Assembly: GCA_017634595.1 (NCBI GenBank)
Contig: JAGBNC010000018.1
Span: 24,569-88,568 of the forward strand
Reading direction: 5' to 3'
Length of the DNA: 64,000 nucleotides
From: Bacteroidales bacterium
GTDB taxonomy: Bacteria; Bacteroidota; Bacteroidia; Bacteroidales; UBA932
The notes below the pieces were generated by a model. It searched no databases and was not told where the DNA came from. It saw only the letters and a list, made by a program, of their open reading frames with translations. The position numbers were made by a program, and so were the translations under genes. How positions within the stretch are numbered: the first letter of the stretch is position 1; every line of letters starts with the position of its first letter. This document shows positions 8,660 to 18,075 of this stretch, in pieces.

Positions 8660-9034
8660 ATGCCAACAATTCAACAATTGGTCCGCAAAGGACGCGAGTC
8701 TGTCGAAGTAAAAAGCAAGTCTCGCGCGTTGGATGCTTGTCCTCAGAAGCGTGGCGTATGCCTTAGGGTTTACACAACTACCCCTAAGAAACCTAACTCA
8801 GCAATGCGTAAGGTTGCCCGTGTACGTCTGACTAACACTAAAGAGGTCAATGCCTACATCCCCGGTGAGGGTCACAACCTCCAGGAGCACTCCATCGTGC
8901 TCGTTCGTGGCGGTCGTGTAAAAGACCTTCCTGGTGTACGTTACCACATCCTTCGTGGCGCATTGGATACCGCTGGCGTAGAGGGCAGGACCCAGTCCCG
9001 TTCCCTTTATGGCGCCAAGAGGCCCAAGAAGTAG
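8660..9034 (+). CDS. rpsL: 30S ribosomal protein S12
   Basis: 124 residues, full length. It has the invariant segments [27 protein letters not shown] and [17 protein letters not shown]12 lies at the decoding centre and governs translational fidelity. The lysine in TPKKPNSA, a usual site of streptomycin-resistance changes, is the normal residue. First gene of the str operon rpsL-rpsG-fusA-rpsJ. Confidence 0.98.
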   Translation: MPTIQQLVRKGRESVEVKSKSRALDACPQKRGVCLRVYTTTPKKPNSAMRKVARVRLTNTKEVNAYIPGEGHNLQEHSIVLVRGGRVKDLPGVRYHILRGALDTAGVEGRTQSRSLYGAKRPKK

Positions 9035-9068
9035 CCCAGGGTGTTTTAATTTTTAATTTTTCACAAAA

Positions 9069-9545
9069 ATGAGAAAGTCAAAGCCTAAGAAGAGGATTCT
9101 ACTTCCTGATCCTAAGTTCCACGACACGATGGTTACCCGTTTCGTGAACAATCTTATGTTGCAGGGGAAGAAGAGTATCGCGTATTCTATTTTTTACGAT
9201 GCCATTGACATGGTAGGCGAGAAGATGAAAGATTCTGACAAGGCTCCTCTCGATATTTGGAGGAAGGCTCTCGAGAACGTGACCCCTCAGATCGAGGTCA
9301 AGAGTCGCCGTATCGGTGGAGCTAACTTCCAGGTGCCGACAGAGTTGCGCCCGGAAAGGAAGATTTCGCTCTCGATGAAGAATATGATCAACTTCGCCCG
9401 CAAGCGTTCCGGCCGCTCTATGGCAGAAAAACTTTGTGCAGAAATCATCGCTGCTTACAACAACGAAGGCGGCGCCTTCAAGCGTAAGGAGGATATGCAC
9501 AGAATGGCAGAGGCCAACAAGGCATTTGCACACTTCCGCTTTTAG
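9069..9545 (+). CDS. rpsG: 30S ribosomal protein S7
   Basis: 158 residues, full length. Typical S7 blocks are visible: [21 protein letters not shown], the VGGANFQVP-like [12 protein letters not shown], and the C-terminal [17 protein letters not shown]7 nucleates assembly of the 30S head. It lies 34 bp after rpsL and 10 bp before fusA, so it is co-transcribed. Confidence 0.98.
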   Translation: MRKSKPKKRILLPDPKFHDTMVTRFVNNLMLQGKKSIAYSIFYDAIDMVGEKMKDSDKAPLDIWRKALENVTPQIEVKSRRIGGANFQVPTELRPERKISLSMKNMINFARKRSGRSMAEKLCAEIIAAYNNEGGAFKRKEDMHRMAEANKAFAHFRF

Positions 9546-9555
9546 TTAACTCCGG

Positions 9556-11673
9556 ATGGCAAAGAGAGATCTCAAATACACAAGGAACATCGGCATCATG
9601 GCCCACATTGATGCGGGCAAGACAACTACGTCCGAGCGTATCCTTTACTACACCGGAAAGACCCACAAGATCGGCGAGGTCCATGAGGGCGCTGCCACCA
9701 TGGACTGGATGGTCCAGGAGCAGGAGCGTGGTATCACCATCACCTCCGCTGCTACCACTGCCTTCTGGCACTATGGCGGCAACACCTATCAGATCAACCT
9801 GATAGACACTCCCGGTCACGTGGACTTTACGGTAGAGGTAGAGCGCTCCCTGAGGGTGCTCGACGGCACGATAGCCACATTCTGCGCTGTCGGCCGCGTG
9901 CAGCCCCAAAGCGAGACCGTCTGGCGTCAGGCCGACAAATACGGCGTTCCCAAGATCGCGTACGTCAACAAGATGGACCGAGTCGGCGCCGACTTCCTTG
10001 CATGCGTTGAGGAGATCAAGACAAAGCTTGGCGCGACAGCAGTTCCTATTTGCCTGCCCATTGGAGCCGAAGAGAACTTCAAGGGCCTGGTGGACCTGAT
10101 TTCGCGTAAAGCTATCTTCTACAACAACACCGACGAACTGGTCAACTACGAGATCGGAGACATTCCCGCCGACATGGTGGATGCCGTCGAGGAGTGGAGA
10201 GGCCAGCTCGTGGAAAAAGCCGCCGAATTCGACGACGCCCTGATGGAGAAGTTCTTCGCAGATCCCGACTCCATCACCGAGGACGAACTGATAGCCGCCC
10301 TGCGCAAGGGAACCATCTCAATGCAGATTGTCCCCGCCTGCTGCGGTTCATCGTTCAAGAACAAGGGAGTCCAGTTCCTTCTGGATGCAGTGATGCGTTA
10401 CCTCCCCTCACCTCTGGACGTCAAAGAAGTACATGCAACCAATATGGCCAACGAGCAGGACGTCCAGCTGCCGCCTTCGGCGAGCGCTCCGTTCTGCGGA
10501 CTGGTGTTCAAGATTGCCACCGATCCTTACGTGGGCCGTCTTGCATACATCCGTGCCTATTCGGGCCACCTGGATGCCGGCAGCTACGTCATGAATTCCC
10601 GTACCGGCCGCAAGGAGCGGGTGTCACGCCTGTTCCAGATGCACTCCAACCACCAGAACCCCATCGAGTTCGTGGAGGCGGGAGACATCTGCGCGGCAGT
10701 AGGATTCAAGGACCTGCGCACGGGCGATACCGTGTGCGCCGAGAACCACCGCTACAGTCTTGAGTCCATGGACTTCCCCGATCCCGTCATCGGTATCGCA
10801 GTGGAGCCCAAGACCCAGCAGGACCTTGACAAGCTCGACATCGCGCTTGCCAAGCTGGCGGAGGAAGATCCTACGTTCACCGTCAAGTCCGATGCAGACA
10901 CCGGCCAGACCGTCATCAGCGGCATGGGCGAGCTGCACCTGGATATCATTGTTGACCGTCTGCGCCGCGAATTCGGCGTCGAGATCAACCAGGGCGCGCC
11001 GCACGTCAACTACAAGGAGGCCATCACCGGTACTATCCAGCACCGCGAAGTCTTCAAGAAGCAGACCGGCGGACGCGGAAAGTTCGCAGACATTATCGTG
11101 GAGATAGGACCTGCGGATCCCGGAGTCGTGGGACTTCAGTTCGACAATCAGGTCAAGGGCGGCAACGTCCCCAAGGAGTTCGTTCCAAGTGTTCAGAAGG
11201 GCTTCGAATCGGCCATGGCCAACGGCGTACTCGCCGGATTCGAAGTACAGTCTCTCAAAGTCACTTTGCTGGATGGCTCGTACCATCCGGTGGATTCTGA
11301 TCAATTATCATTCGAGATGGCCGCGCGTATGGCTTTCCGCCACGCCTGCCGCAAATGCTCTCCCGTGCTTCTCGAGCCCATCATGGACCTTGAGGTAGTC
11401 ACGCCGGAAGAGTATATGGGAGAGATAGTCGGTGACCTGAACCGCCGTCGCGGTCAGATCACGGCTATGGATTCCACATCCAACGGCGCAAGGATAGTCA
11501 AAGCGTTCGTACCGCTCTCCGAGCAGTTCGGTTATGTGACCGTGCTCCGTACCCTTTCATCCGGAAGGGCTGCCAGCACCATGTCGTTCGACCACTACTC
11601 AGAGGTGCCCACGGCACTTGCCAGGGACATCGTGGAGAAGAGCGGGTACAAGTTCACTTCGGATGATGAATAA
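9556..11673 (+). CDS. fusA: Translation elongation factor G
   Basis: 705 residues, usual length. It has the GTPase motifs [15 protein letters not shown] (G1), DTPGHVDFT (G3) and NKMDRVGAD (G4). Domains II to V follow, with GMGELHLDI in domain III and the domain IV block beginning around [11 protein letters not shown] drives translocation and ribosome recycling. There is a single copy in this window, in the classical str operon position between rpsG and rpsJ. Confidence 0.98.
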   Translation: MAKRDLKYTRNIGIMAHIDAGKTTTSERILYYTGKTHKIGEVHEGAATMDWMVQEQERGITITSAATTAFWHYGGNTYQINLIDTPGHVDFTVEVERSLRVLDGTIATFCAVGRVQPQSETVWRQADKYGVPKIAYVNKMDRVGADFLACVEEIKTKLGATAVPICLPIGAEENFKGLVDLISRKAIFYNNTDELVNYEIGDIPADMVDAVEEWRGQLVEKAAEFDDALMEKFFADPDSITEDELIAALRKGTISMQIVPACCGSSFKNKGVQFLLDAVMRYLPSPLDVKEVHATNMANEQDVQLPPSASAPFCGLVFKIATDPYVGRLAYIRAYSGHLDAGSYVMNSRTGRKERVSRLFQMHSNHQNPIEFVEAGDICAAVGFKDLRTGDTVCAENHRYSLESMDFPDPVIGIAVEPKTQQDLDKLDIALAKLAEEDPTFTVKSDADTGQTVISGMGELHLDIIVDRLRREFGVEINQGAPHVNYKEAITGTIQHREVFKKQTGGRGKFADIIVEIGPADPGVVGLQFDNQVKGGNVPKEFVPSVQKGFESAMANGVLAGFEVQSLKVTLLDGSYHPVDSDQLSFEMAARMAFRHACRKCSPVLLEPIMDLEVVTPEEYMGEIVGDLNRRRGQITAMDSTSNGARIVKAFVPLSEQFGYVTVLRTLSSGRAASTMSFDHYSEVPTALARDIVEKSGYKFTSDDE

Positions 11674-11700
11674 ACAAATGATTTTAAACAAATTAGTTAT

Positions 11701-12006
11701 ATGAGTCAGAAAATTAGAATTAAACTCAAGTCTTTCGATCACATGCTCGTCGACAAGTCGGCAGCAAAGATCGTTGACACGGTGAAAGCTACAGGCGCGA
11801 AGGTGAATGGACCTATTCCTCTCCCTACCAACAAGAAGATCTTCACCGTCAACCGCTCCACCTTCGTCAACAAGAAGGCCCGCGAGCAGTTCGAGCTCGA
11901 TTCATACCGCAGGCTTCTCGACATCGAGGAATCCAACGCCAAAACCGTTGACGCCCTCATGAAGCTCGAGCTGCCCTCCGGCGTTGAAGTCGAAATCAAA
12001 GTGTGA
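11701..12006 (+). CDS. rpsJ: 30S ribosomal protein S10
   Basis: 101 residues, normal length. It has [37 protein letters not shown] and the C-terminal [16 protein letters not shown]10 is part of the 30S head and, as NusE, of antitermination complexes. It follows fusA by 27 bp. It usually opens the S10 operon (rplC next); here it is instead followed by a tRNA gene and a terminator. Confidence 0.97.
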   Translation: MSQKIRIKLKSFDHMLVDKSAAKIVDTVKATGAKVNGPIPLPTNKKIFTVNRSTFVNKKAREQFELDSYRRLLDIEESNAKTVDALMKLELPSGVEVEIKV

Positions 12007-12032
12007 GGATAGTAGCTTTTTAACAAAAGTTT

Positions 12033-12040
12033 ACTAAATT
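12033..12040 (+). promoter_or_regulatory. -7 box upstream of the CAT tRNA
   Basis: TAAATTTG matches TAnnTTTG and is 25 bp before the tRNA 5' end. A small CCCCG/CGGGG hairpin (12044-12059) lies between them and could be removed by 5' processing. Confidence 0.5.
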
Positions 12041-12065
12041 TGCATCCCCGGCCAATCGGGGAACC

Positions 12066-12139
12066 GGTCCCTTAGCTCAGTTGGTTAGAGCACCTGACTC
12101 ATAATCAGGGAGTCGCAGGATCATGCCCTGCAGGGACCA
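12066..12139 (+). tRNA. tRNA with anticodon CAT (elongator Met or Ile2)
   Basis: The cloverleaf folds cleanly. Acceptor GGTCCCT pairs with AGGGACC (discriminator A). D stem is GCTC/GAGC. Anticodon stem CCTGA/TCAGG holds the loop CTCATAA. T stem is GCAGG/CCTGC. No CCA is encoded. The CAT anticodon and C4/C5 in the acceptor are compatible with tRNA-Ile2, whose C34 is lysidinylated by TilS, but elongator Met cannot be excluded. The T loop is ATCATGC instead of the usual TTCRANY. Confidence 0.9.
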
Positions 12140-12142
12140 CAG

Positions 12143-12172
12143 AAAAGCCTGGCGCAAAAACGCCGGGCTTTT
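12143..12172 (+). terminator. Terminator after the CAT tRNA
   Basis: AAAAGCCTGGCG (12143-12154) pairs with CGCCGGGCTTTT (12161-12172), a 12-bp stem with one G-U pair and an A-rich loop. The T run is part of the stem and its end. Confidence 0.8.
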
Positions 12173-12201
12173 CTTGTATCGGCTTTTTCATGAAACATTG
12201 C

Positions 12202-12209
12202 TATATTTG
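12202..12209 (+). promoter_or_regulatory. -7 box for the Ntn-hydrolase gene
   Basis: TATATTTG fits TAnnTTTG; the ATG at 12226 is 16 bp downstream. Confidence 0.5.
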
Positions 12210-12225
12210 CAAAAATAGCTAAGGT

Positions 12226-13368
12226 ATGAAAAAGGTTATTCTCTGGGTTGTAGGCATAGTGGCGGCAATATGCATAGCCGTGGCCTGCATATGGGGAGGC
12301 GAGATAGCTTCCATCAACACCATCTCGCAGGTAGGGAACAACGAGTATCTCTACCAGATGAAGTACAAGGCCGCCTATGACCTTGACGACCTGATCTCCC
12401 GCGATATTGATTCCAACGCAAAACTGCTTGACTATGTCATTGGCAAAATAGGTAAAGGTCTGCCCATCAAGATCAAGAGCGCCCAGGTAGCCGATGAAAA
12501 CGGAGAGCTCGGTGTCTTGAATTGCACCAGTTTCCAGGCCGCAAAATCAGGAGGCGACGGTTTCTGGTTCGGACGCAACTACGATTTCTTCAAGAATCCG
12601 ACAATGGTCACGGTATCCAGCCCCAAGAAAGGCTATGCATCCATAGCCGTCAGCGACATGTCGCACTTCGGATACGGCCTGGACAAGCTTCCGGATAAGT
12701 TCTTGTCCAAGCTCAACTGCCTAGCCTCCATCTATGCACCCGTGGACGGTATCAACGAGAAAGGCCTCTGCGCCTCTATCATGGCCCTGCCCAAGCAAGC
12801 CGCTCACCAAGACAGCGGAAAACACAAAGTGGGCACCACGGTCATAATCCGCCTGTGGCTCGACCGCTGCGCCACCGTCCAGGAAGCCATCGACCTCACG
12901 GCAAGCCTGGATATCTGCCACGACCAGGTGGTAGGCTCCGGGTATCACTATTGCGTAGCCGATGCCACAGGAGACTGCGCTGTGATAGAATTTGACAAAG
13001 AAGACGGATGGAAGACCATGGTGGTACGCAAGAAAGCCGACGAGAACGCTATGCACGTCACCAACCACCTGCTCTCCGAGAAATACTATACCACTGAGCC
13101 CGATCCCGCCGTCGGCAACATCCACAGCCGCAGCTGGTGGCGCTACGACACTGTGAAAGAATATCTTAACGCCCGCGACGGCATACTTACTTTCGAAGAA
13201 GCCCAGGAATGCCTGGCCAAAGTGCATTGGGAAAACCTGCGCTGGGAGAACGGTACGATAGAAGACACCCAGTACAGCAATGTCTATGACCAGCAGAACA
13301 TCAGACTTGCCCTCCGCAACTGGAACGACTACGGCACGACCTGCTACTTCAGCCTGAAGAACGAATAA
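12226..13368 (+). CDS. Choloylglycine hydrolase/linear-amide C-N hydrolase family (Ntn) protein, membrane-anchored
   Basis: 380 residues. An N-terminal hydrophobic helix (residues 4-22) is followed by a region that could act as a prosegment. The nucleophile is likely Cys100 in VLNCTSF, exposed after autocleavage as in Ntn hydrolases, with the conserved FGRNYD about 16 residues later and VDGINEKGL further on. Family members cleave amides such as conjugated bile salts, penicillins or N-acyl compounds; substrate cannot be told from sequence. It is 7 bp upstream of rhaD, so probably co-transcribed, though no functional link is obvious. Confidence 0.78.
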   Translation: MKKVILWVVGIVAAICIAVACIWGGEIASINTISQVGNNEYLYQMKYKAAYDLDDLISRDIDSNAKLLDYVIGKIGKGLPIKIKSAQVADENGELGVLNCTSFQAAKSGGDGFWFGRNYDFFKNPTMVTVSSPKKGYASIAVSDMSHFGYGLDKLPDKFLSKLNCLASIYAPVDGINEKGLCASIMALPKQAAHQDSGKHKVGTTVIIRLWLDRCATVQEAIDLTASLDICHDQVVGSGYHYCVADATGDCAVIEFDKEDGWKTMVVRKKADENAMHVTNHLLSEKYYTTEPDPAVGNIHSRSWWRYDTVKEYLNARDGILTFEEAQECLAKVHWENLRWENGTIEDTQYSNVYDQQNIRLALRNWNDYGTTCYFSLKNE

Positions 13369-13375
13369 CAAGAGT

Positions 13376-14212
13376 ATGAAAAGCAGCATTCTTGACGGCA
13401 GGAGCGAACTTGCCGCATGTATATCAGAGTGCGCCGAGGTGGCCTGCTACCTTTGGGAAAAGGGCTGGGCCGAAAGGAACGGCGGCAACATGACATACAA
13501 CATCACATCGTACGTGGACGCAGCCATGCGTTCGCTTCCGGCCCTTGAATACAAGGGTGCCGCAGCATTCCCGACCGGCAAAGTGCTGCCGCATCTGAAA
13601 GGCTGCTGGTTCTATGCCAAGGGCACAGGGCGCCGCATGCGTGACCTTGCCCGCAAGCCGATGGAAAACGGATGCATCATCCGCATTACCGACGACTGCG
13701 CTCACTATGAGATGGTAGCCGACTCCCCCGTGATGCCGACCTCCGAGCTCCCCTCGCACCTCGCCCTCCAGGACTACCTCATAGGCAGCGGCAGCAGCTA
13801 TAAAGCCACCCTTCACACCCATCCCATAGAACTCGTAGCCATGTCGCACATACGCCGCTTCTGCTCTTCCGAAGTGCTCACCAACACTCTATGGTCCATG
13901 ATTCCCGAGACTCTGGCCTTTGCCCCGCTGGGCATAGGATTCATTCCTTTCGCCAATCCCGGCACCGTAGAACTTGCCGACGAAACTCTCAAGCTGATAG
14001 GCAGTTACGACGTAGTACTCTGGGAGAAGCACGGCACCGTAGCCGTAGGCATCGACATGATGGATGCCTTCGACCAGACGGATGTCCTCAACAAAGCCGC
14101 CTGCATATACAAGTCCGCTTGCCAGATGGGAAACGCCCCCGAGGGTATGAGTGAAAAACAGATGAAAGGCATACAAGAACTATTCAATCTGCCAAAGAAA
14201 CGCGTAAAATAA
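13376..14212 (+). CDS. rhaD: L-rhamnulose-1-phosphate aldolase
   Basis: 278 residues, the length of RhaD. Class II aldolase features are WAERNGGNMTYN near the N-terminus, the zinc-ligand motif THPI (about residue 145), and the third His in WEKHGTVA. RhaD splits L-rhamnulose-1-phosphate into dihydroxyacetone phosphate and L-lactaldehyde. No rhaA, rhaB or transporter is nearby, but a GH106-type rhamnosidase is encoded at 58537, so rhamnose use is likely. Other class II aldolases such as fuculose-phosphate aldolase are shorter. Confidence 0.85.
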   Translation: MKSSILDGRSELAACISECAEVACYLWEKGWAERNGGNMTYNITSYVDAAMRSLPALEYKGAAAFPTGKVLPHLKGCWFYAKGTGRRMRDLARKPMENGCIIRITDDCAHYEMVADSPVMPTSELPSHLALQDYLIGSGSSYKATLHTHPIELVAMSHIRRFCSSEVLTNTLWSMIPETLAFAPLGIGFIPFANPGTVELADETLKLIGSYDVVLWEKHGTVAVGIDMMDAFDQTDVLNKAACIYKSACQMGNAPEGMSEKQMKGIQELFNLPKKRVK

Positions 14213-14223
14213 AGTATTTTTCA

Positions 14224-14231
14224 TATCTTTG
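14224..14231 (+). promoter_or_regulatory. -7 box for the Ig/FISUMP lipoprotein
   Basis: TATCTTTG matches TAnnTTTG; the ATG follows 32 bp later at 14264. Confidence 0.5.
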
Positions 14232-14263
14232 CTTTTCAGTAATTACTAATAATTCATAGGCCT

Positions 14264-17200
14264 ATGAAACCGTCCAGACTATTCTCCGCCATCGCGGCAG
14301 CTGCACTGCTCTTCGCGAGCTGTGTCAAGACCCCCACGGAGGTTGCAGTAACGAGTGTAAGCGTCATCCCGACGAGCATGGAGCTCACCGTGGGCGACAC
14401 CCACTCCATCTCCGCAACCGTAGAGCCCTCAGACGCCACCAACAAAGGCGTTACTTGGAAATCTTCCGATACCGGCATAGCCACCGTCAATGACGGGAAG
14501 GTGACTGCCGTAGCTCCCGGCAACGCCACCATCACCGTCACCACCACCGACGGAGGCAAGACTGCTACCTGCGCCGTAAAGGTCAATCCCAAGCCGGTGC
14601 CCGTAAGTTCCGTCAGCCTGAACGAAACCGAGCTCAAGCTCACGACAGGCGACAAGGCCACTCTCAAAGCCACCGTGCTGCCCGAGGACGCTACCGACAA
14701 AAGCGTCAGCTGGAGCACCTCTGACGACAAAATAGCCACCGTCAAGGACGGAGAAGTCGAAGCGATTGCCCCCGGCAAAGCGACCATCACCGTCACCACC
14801 AACAACGGAAGCAAGACTGCCACCTGCGAAGTGACCGTCGAAGCCCCGGTAGTGAAGGTAAGCTCCGTGACCGTGTCTCCCGAAGCTGTTGAGCTCGTGG
14901 AAGGCGCCAAGGTCAAGCTCACAGCCACCGTACTGCCTGAGGACGCCACAGACAAAAGCGTCAGCTGGAGCACCTCTGACGAGAAAGTGGCCAAGGTCAA
15001 GGACGGAGAAGTGGAAGCAGTTGCCATCGGCACCGCCAACATTACCGTCACCACCACCGACGGAGGCAAGACTGCCGTCTGCAAGGTAACCGTCAAGGCA
15101 AAAGCCGTTGCAGTGACCGGTGTTAAACTCGACAAGACAGAACTTACGCTCAAGGTAGATGAAAGCGCGACACTGACCGCCACCGTCGAACCTGCGGGCG
15201 CATCCAACAAGAACGTAAGCTGGTCGGCAGATCCCGCGAGCGTGGTCAAGGTAAGCAATGAAGGCAAAGTAACCGGAGTAGCTAAAGGCACCGGCACCGT
15301 GACCGTCACCACCGAAGACGGCGGCTTCAAGGCAAGCTGCAAGGTGACTGTAAGCGAAGGCTACGTTGCTGTGACCGGCATCAAAGTAACTCCAGACGAG
15401 ATCAATTGCCAAGAAGAAGACGAGATCAACCTCACGGCCGAAGTGGTTCCCGCCACCGCGACCAACAAGAAAGTCGATTTCGTAATAGCCGATGAATCAA
15501 TCATTACCGCGGCAGGGTCCGGCGATAACCTGGTCAGCCTCAAGGCAGTCAAAGCCGGCACCACCAAGATCACCGTCAAAGCAGCCGACGGCATAAGCAA
15601 AGAAGTTCCCGTAACGGTACTGCCCAAGCCCGTCATACCTCCGGCAGTGGTGCTTACAGTCGATCTTGGACTTCCTTCAGGCAACATCTGGTCCACCACC
15701 AACGTAGGCGGTACTTATCCATGGGATATCGGCGACTATTATGCTTGGGGAGAGACTGTGCCCAAAACAACTTTCACCGCTGACACTTACAAGTGGGGCA
15801 TAGAAGGCGCATTGACCAAATACTGCATGAGCGATGCCGACGGCAAGCCCGACGGACGACTGAGGCTGCTCAAAGAAGACGACGCAGCCGCCGCCAACAT
15901 GGGCGGAGACTGGCGCATGCCCAACAGTTTCGAAGCAAAGGAACTGATTGACAACTGTACCTGGAAAGAAGTCACCATTGAGGGAGTGAAAGGTTTCGAG
16001 GGAACCGGTCCAAACGGACAGACGATATTCTTCCCCAACAATGGATTCATGGGTAAGTCCCTCCATTATACAGACAGACCATACATCGCCACCTCCGACC
16101 TTCAGTTCATACAGAATCCTTCTTCATCCTGCACTCAGATACTGCGAATCGGTACCAATGACTCATATGTTGTTGGCCTTTATCAATTCAACAGAATAGC
16201 CAACGGACTGGGTATCCGAGGCATAATCCCTGCCAAGACCATCGCCGTGACCTCTGTGTCGCTCAACAAGTCTTCCATCACTATTGAAGCGACTCACCGG
16301 CAGCAGTTGATTGCCCATGTATCACCGGAAAATGCCACTGACATATTTGTCAAATGGAGTTCAAGCAACAACTCCATTGCAACCGTCGATGCAGCAGGTA
16401 CCATAACCGGTGTCAAAGCCGGCACGGCCACCATCACCGCCACAACCAACGACGGAGCCAAGAAAGCCAGCTGCACAGTGACCGTGGTGGAACCGGTTAT
16501 CTTGCCCGCCTCCATCAACCTCAGCCAGACAGAGATTCGCATGGAGCCCATGAGGACCGCATTCGTGTCGGTTAATGTGTTGCCTAACAATGCTACCGAC
16601 AAGACTGTCACATGGACTTATTCCAACGACCTGGTGGTCGTGGACAACGTCGACGACAAGGGCGTTGCACGTATCAATTCCTTCAACTCCAAAGGCACCT
16701 GCCTCATCACATTCAAGACTGTCAACGGCCTCACAACTTCCCTCAAGGTAATTGTTGGCGATGCCCCTAAAGAGCCAGAAGCCATAGACCTCGGACTGCC
16801 TTCAGGTACACTCTGGGCAAGCTATAACGTAGGTGCAACGAAGCCGCAGGAACCCGGTACATATTACGCTTGGGGCGATACCGACACCAAGACCGAATTT
16901 ACTTGGGCTTCTTATTACTACTATAACTCTTCATTATCTCCGACAATCTTCAAATACAATAAGGATGACAATAAAAAACGTCTTGACTATTGGGACGATC
17001 AGGCATGGTGGATCTACGGAGGAGAGTGGAGAGTTCCTACGGTAGCTATGTACCAGGAACTGAAAGACAACTGTACCATCACCGTCGAGACTTACTTCGG
17101 AGTATATGGAGCCAAATTCACCGGCCCCAATGGTATGAGCATCTTCCTGCCGTTTAATGGTTACATGGACGGCACTTCTACTGTAGAGAAAAACTCGCAA

Positions 17201-18073
17201 TGCTTCTACTGGCTCTCCGATTTGGACCCGTCTAACATCGGTTCTGGTTGCTATTTCTATGTAAGGAGATCTGACAACGCGTCTGAAGCCTACGTCTGCG
17301 GCAGAAATTACGGCCTCCCTGTACGTGCTGTCAAGCCGGGCAACAAGCAGCCTAAGGTCGCAAATCCTTCCATGGGACACGAATGGGTTGACTTGGGGCT
17401 TTCTGTACTCTGGGCGACCTCGAACGTAGGCACTAATTCTCCTTATACTAGCGGTCATTACTTCGCCTGGGGAGAGACCTCACCTCAAAGCAGCAACACC
17501 TACGACTGGTCAAGTTATAAGTGGTGCCAAGGAAGCGAGAATTCTATGACAAAGTATAACAAAGATCCTAATTACGGCAAGGTTGACAATAAAACTAAGC
17601 TTGAGCTTACTGATGATGCAGCACGTGCAAACTGGGGAGGAGAATGGCGTATGCCCACTACTTCGGAGCTTAATGAGCTTTACAATAATTGCACCATGTC
17701 TAATACCACTATGAGCGGCCAGCCTGTTACGGTATTCAAGAGCAAGATTAACGGCAAATCCATTACAGTGGCCCGCGCCGGATACATGTACCAGGGAAGC
17801 ACAAGCGAATCAGAGGCTTATGATTCTCCATTCATTTGGTCATCCGAACTGAACGATAATCCTTTCGCAATTAAACTCTACAGTAATGGTATATCTGGAC
17901 TGAAGCGCAGAGTGGGTGCTTCTGTACGCCCTGTCATCACTGCTCCGGAGCAGAGTCTGCTCAAGGCTATTTCCAGAAAATCTTCCCCGGACGGAAGGCC
18001 AACCGCCGGTAATCCCACACCGAGAAAAGCCTCCGGCAGCGTCAGGACGGCACCCGGAAATGAAAATCAATAA
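14264..18073 (+). CDS. Large surface lipoprotein with tandem BIG_2 Ig-like domains and three FISUMP domains
   Basis: 1269 residues. It has a lipobox around ALLFASC. Five tandem BIG_2-like repeats (about 25-455) share the pattern PxxATDKSVSWSTSDxxxATV...GxATITVTT. A first fibrobacter-paralogous (FISUMP) domain starts near 463 (VDLGLPSGNIWSTTNVGG). Two more Ig-like units cover about 660-830. FISUMP domains two and three start near 839 (AIDLGLPSGTLWASYNVG) and 1040 (WVDLGLSVLWATSNVG). Both domain types occur in secreted, surface-displayed proteins; binding targets are unknown. The last 35 residues are a basic, low-complexity tail. Neighbouring BIG_2 repeats are near-identical at DNA level (around 14700 and 14945), so repeat number could vary. 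Confidence 0.85.
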   Translation: MKPSRLFSAIAAAALLFASCVKTPTEVAVTSVSVIPTSMELTVGDTHSISATVEPSDATNKGVTWKSSDTGIATVNDGKVTAVAPGNATITVTTTDGGKTATCAVKVNPKPVPVSSVSLNETELKLTTGDKATLKATVLPEDATDKSVSWSTSDDKIATVKDGEVEAIAPGKATITVTTNNGSKTATCEVTVEAPVVKVSSVTVSPEAVELVEGAKVKLTATVLPEDATDKSVSWSTSDEKVAKVKDGEVEAVAIGTANITVTTTDGGKTAVCKVTVKAKAVAVTGVKLDKTELTLKVDESATLTATVEPAGASNKNVSWSADPASVVKVSNEGKVTGVAKGTGTVTVTTEDGGFKASCKVTVSEGYVAVTGIKVTPDEINCQEEDEINLTAEVVPATATNKKVDFVIADESIITAAGSGDNLVSLKAVKAGTTKITVKAADGISKEVPVTVLPKPVIPPAVVLTVDLGLPSGNIWSTTNVGGTYPWDIGDYYAWGETVPKTTFTADTYKWGIEGALTKYCMSDADGKPDGRLRLLKEDDAAAANMGGDWRMPNSFEAKELIDNCTWKEVTIEGVKGFEGTGPNGQTIFFPNNGFMGKSLHYTDRPYIATSDLQFIQNPSSSCTQILRIGTNDSYVVGLYQFNRIANGLGIRGIIPAKTIAVTSVSLNKSSITIEATHRQQLIAHVSPENATDIFVKWSSSNNSIATVDAAGTITGVKAGTATITATTNDGAKKASCTVTVVEPVILPASINLSQTEIRMEPMRTAFVSVNVLPNNATDKTVTWTYSNDLVVVDNVDDKGVARINSFNSKGTCLITFKTVNGLTTSLKVIVGDAPKEPEAIDLGLPSGTLWASYNVGATKPQEPGTYYAWGDTDTKTEFTWASYYYYNSSLSPTIFKYNKDDNKKRLDYWDDQAWWIYGGEWRVPTVAMYQELKDNCTITVETYFGVYGAKFTGPNGMSIFLPFNGYMDGTSTVEKNSQCFYWLSDLDPSNIGSGCYFYVRRSDNASEAYVCGRNYGLPVRAVKPGNKQPKVANPSMGHEWVDLGLSVLWATSNVGTNSPYTSGHYFAWGETSPQSSNTYDWSSYKWCQGSENSMTKYNKDPNYGKVDNKTKLELTDDAARANWGGEWRMPTTSELNELYNNCTMSNTTMSGQPVTVFKSKINGKSITVARAGYMYQGSTSESEAYDSPFIWSSELNDNPFAIKLYSNGISGLKRRVGASVRPVITAPEQSLLKAISRKSSPDGRPTAGNPTPRKASGSVRTAPGNENQ

Positions 18074-18075
18074 TA

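Noticed and set aside
14600-15360. Regular repeats that at first look like a tandem DNA array or CRISPR.
   Set aside because: They are in-frame BIG_2 protein repeats of about 80-85 codons, without short repeats and spacers.
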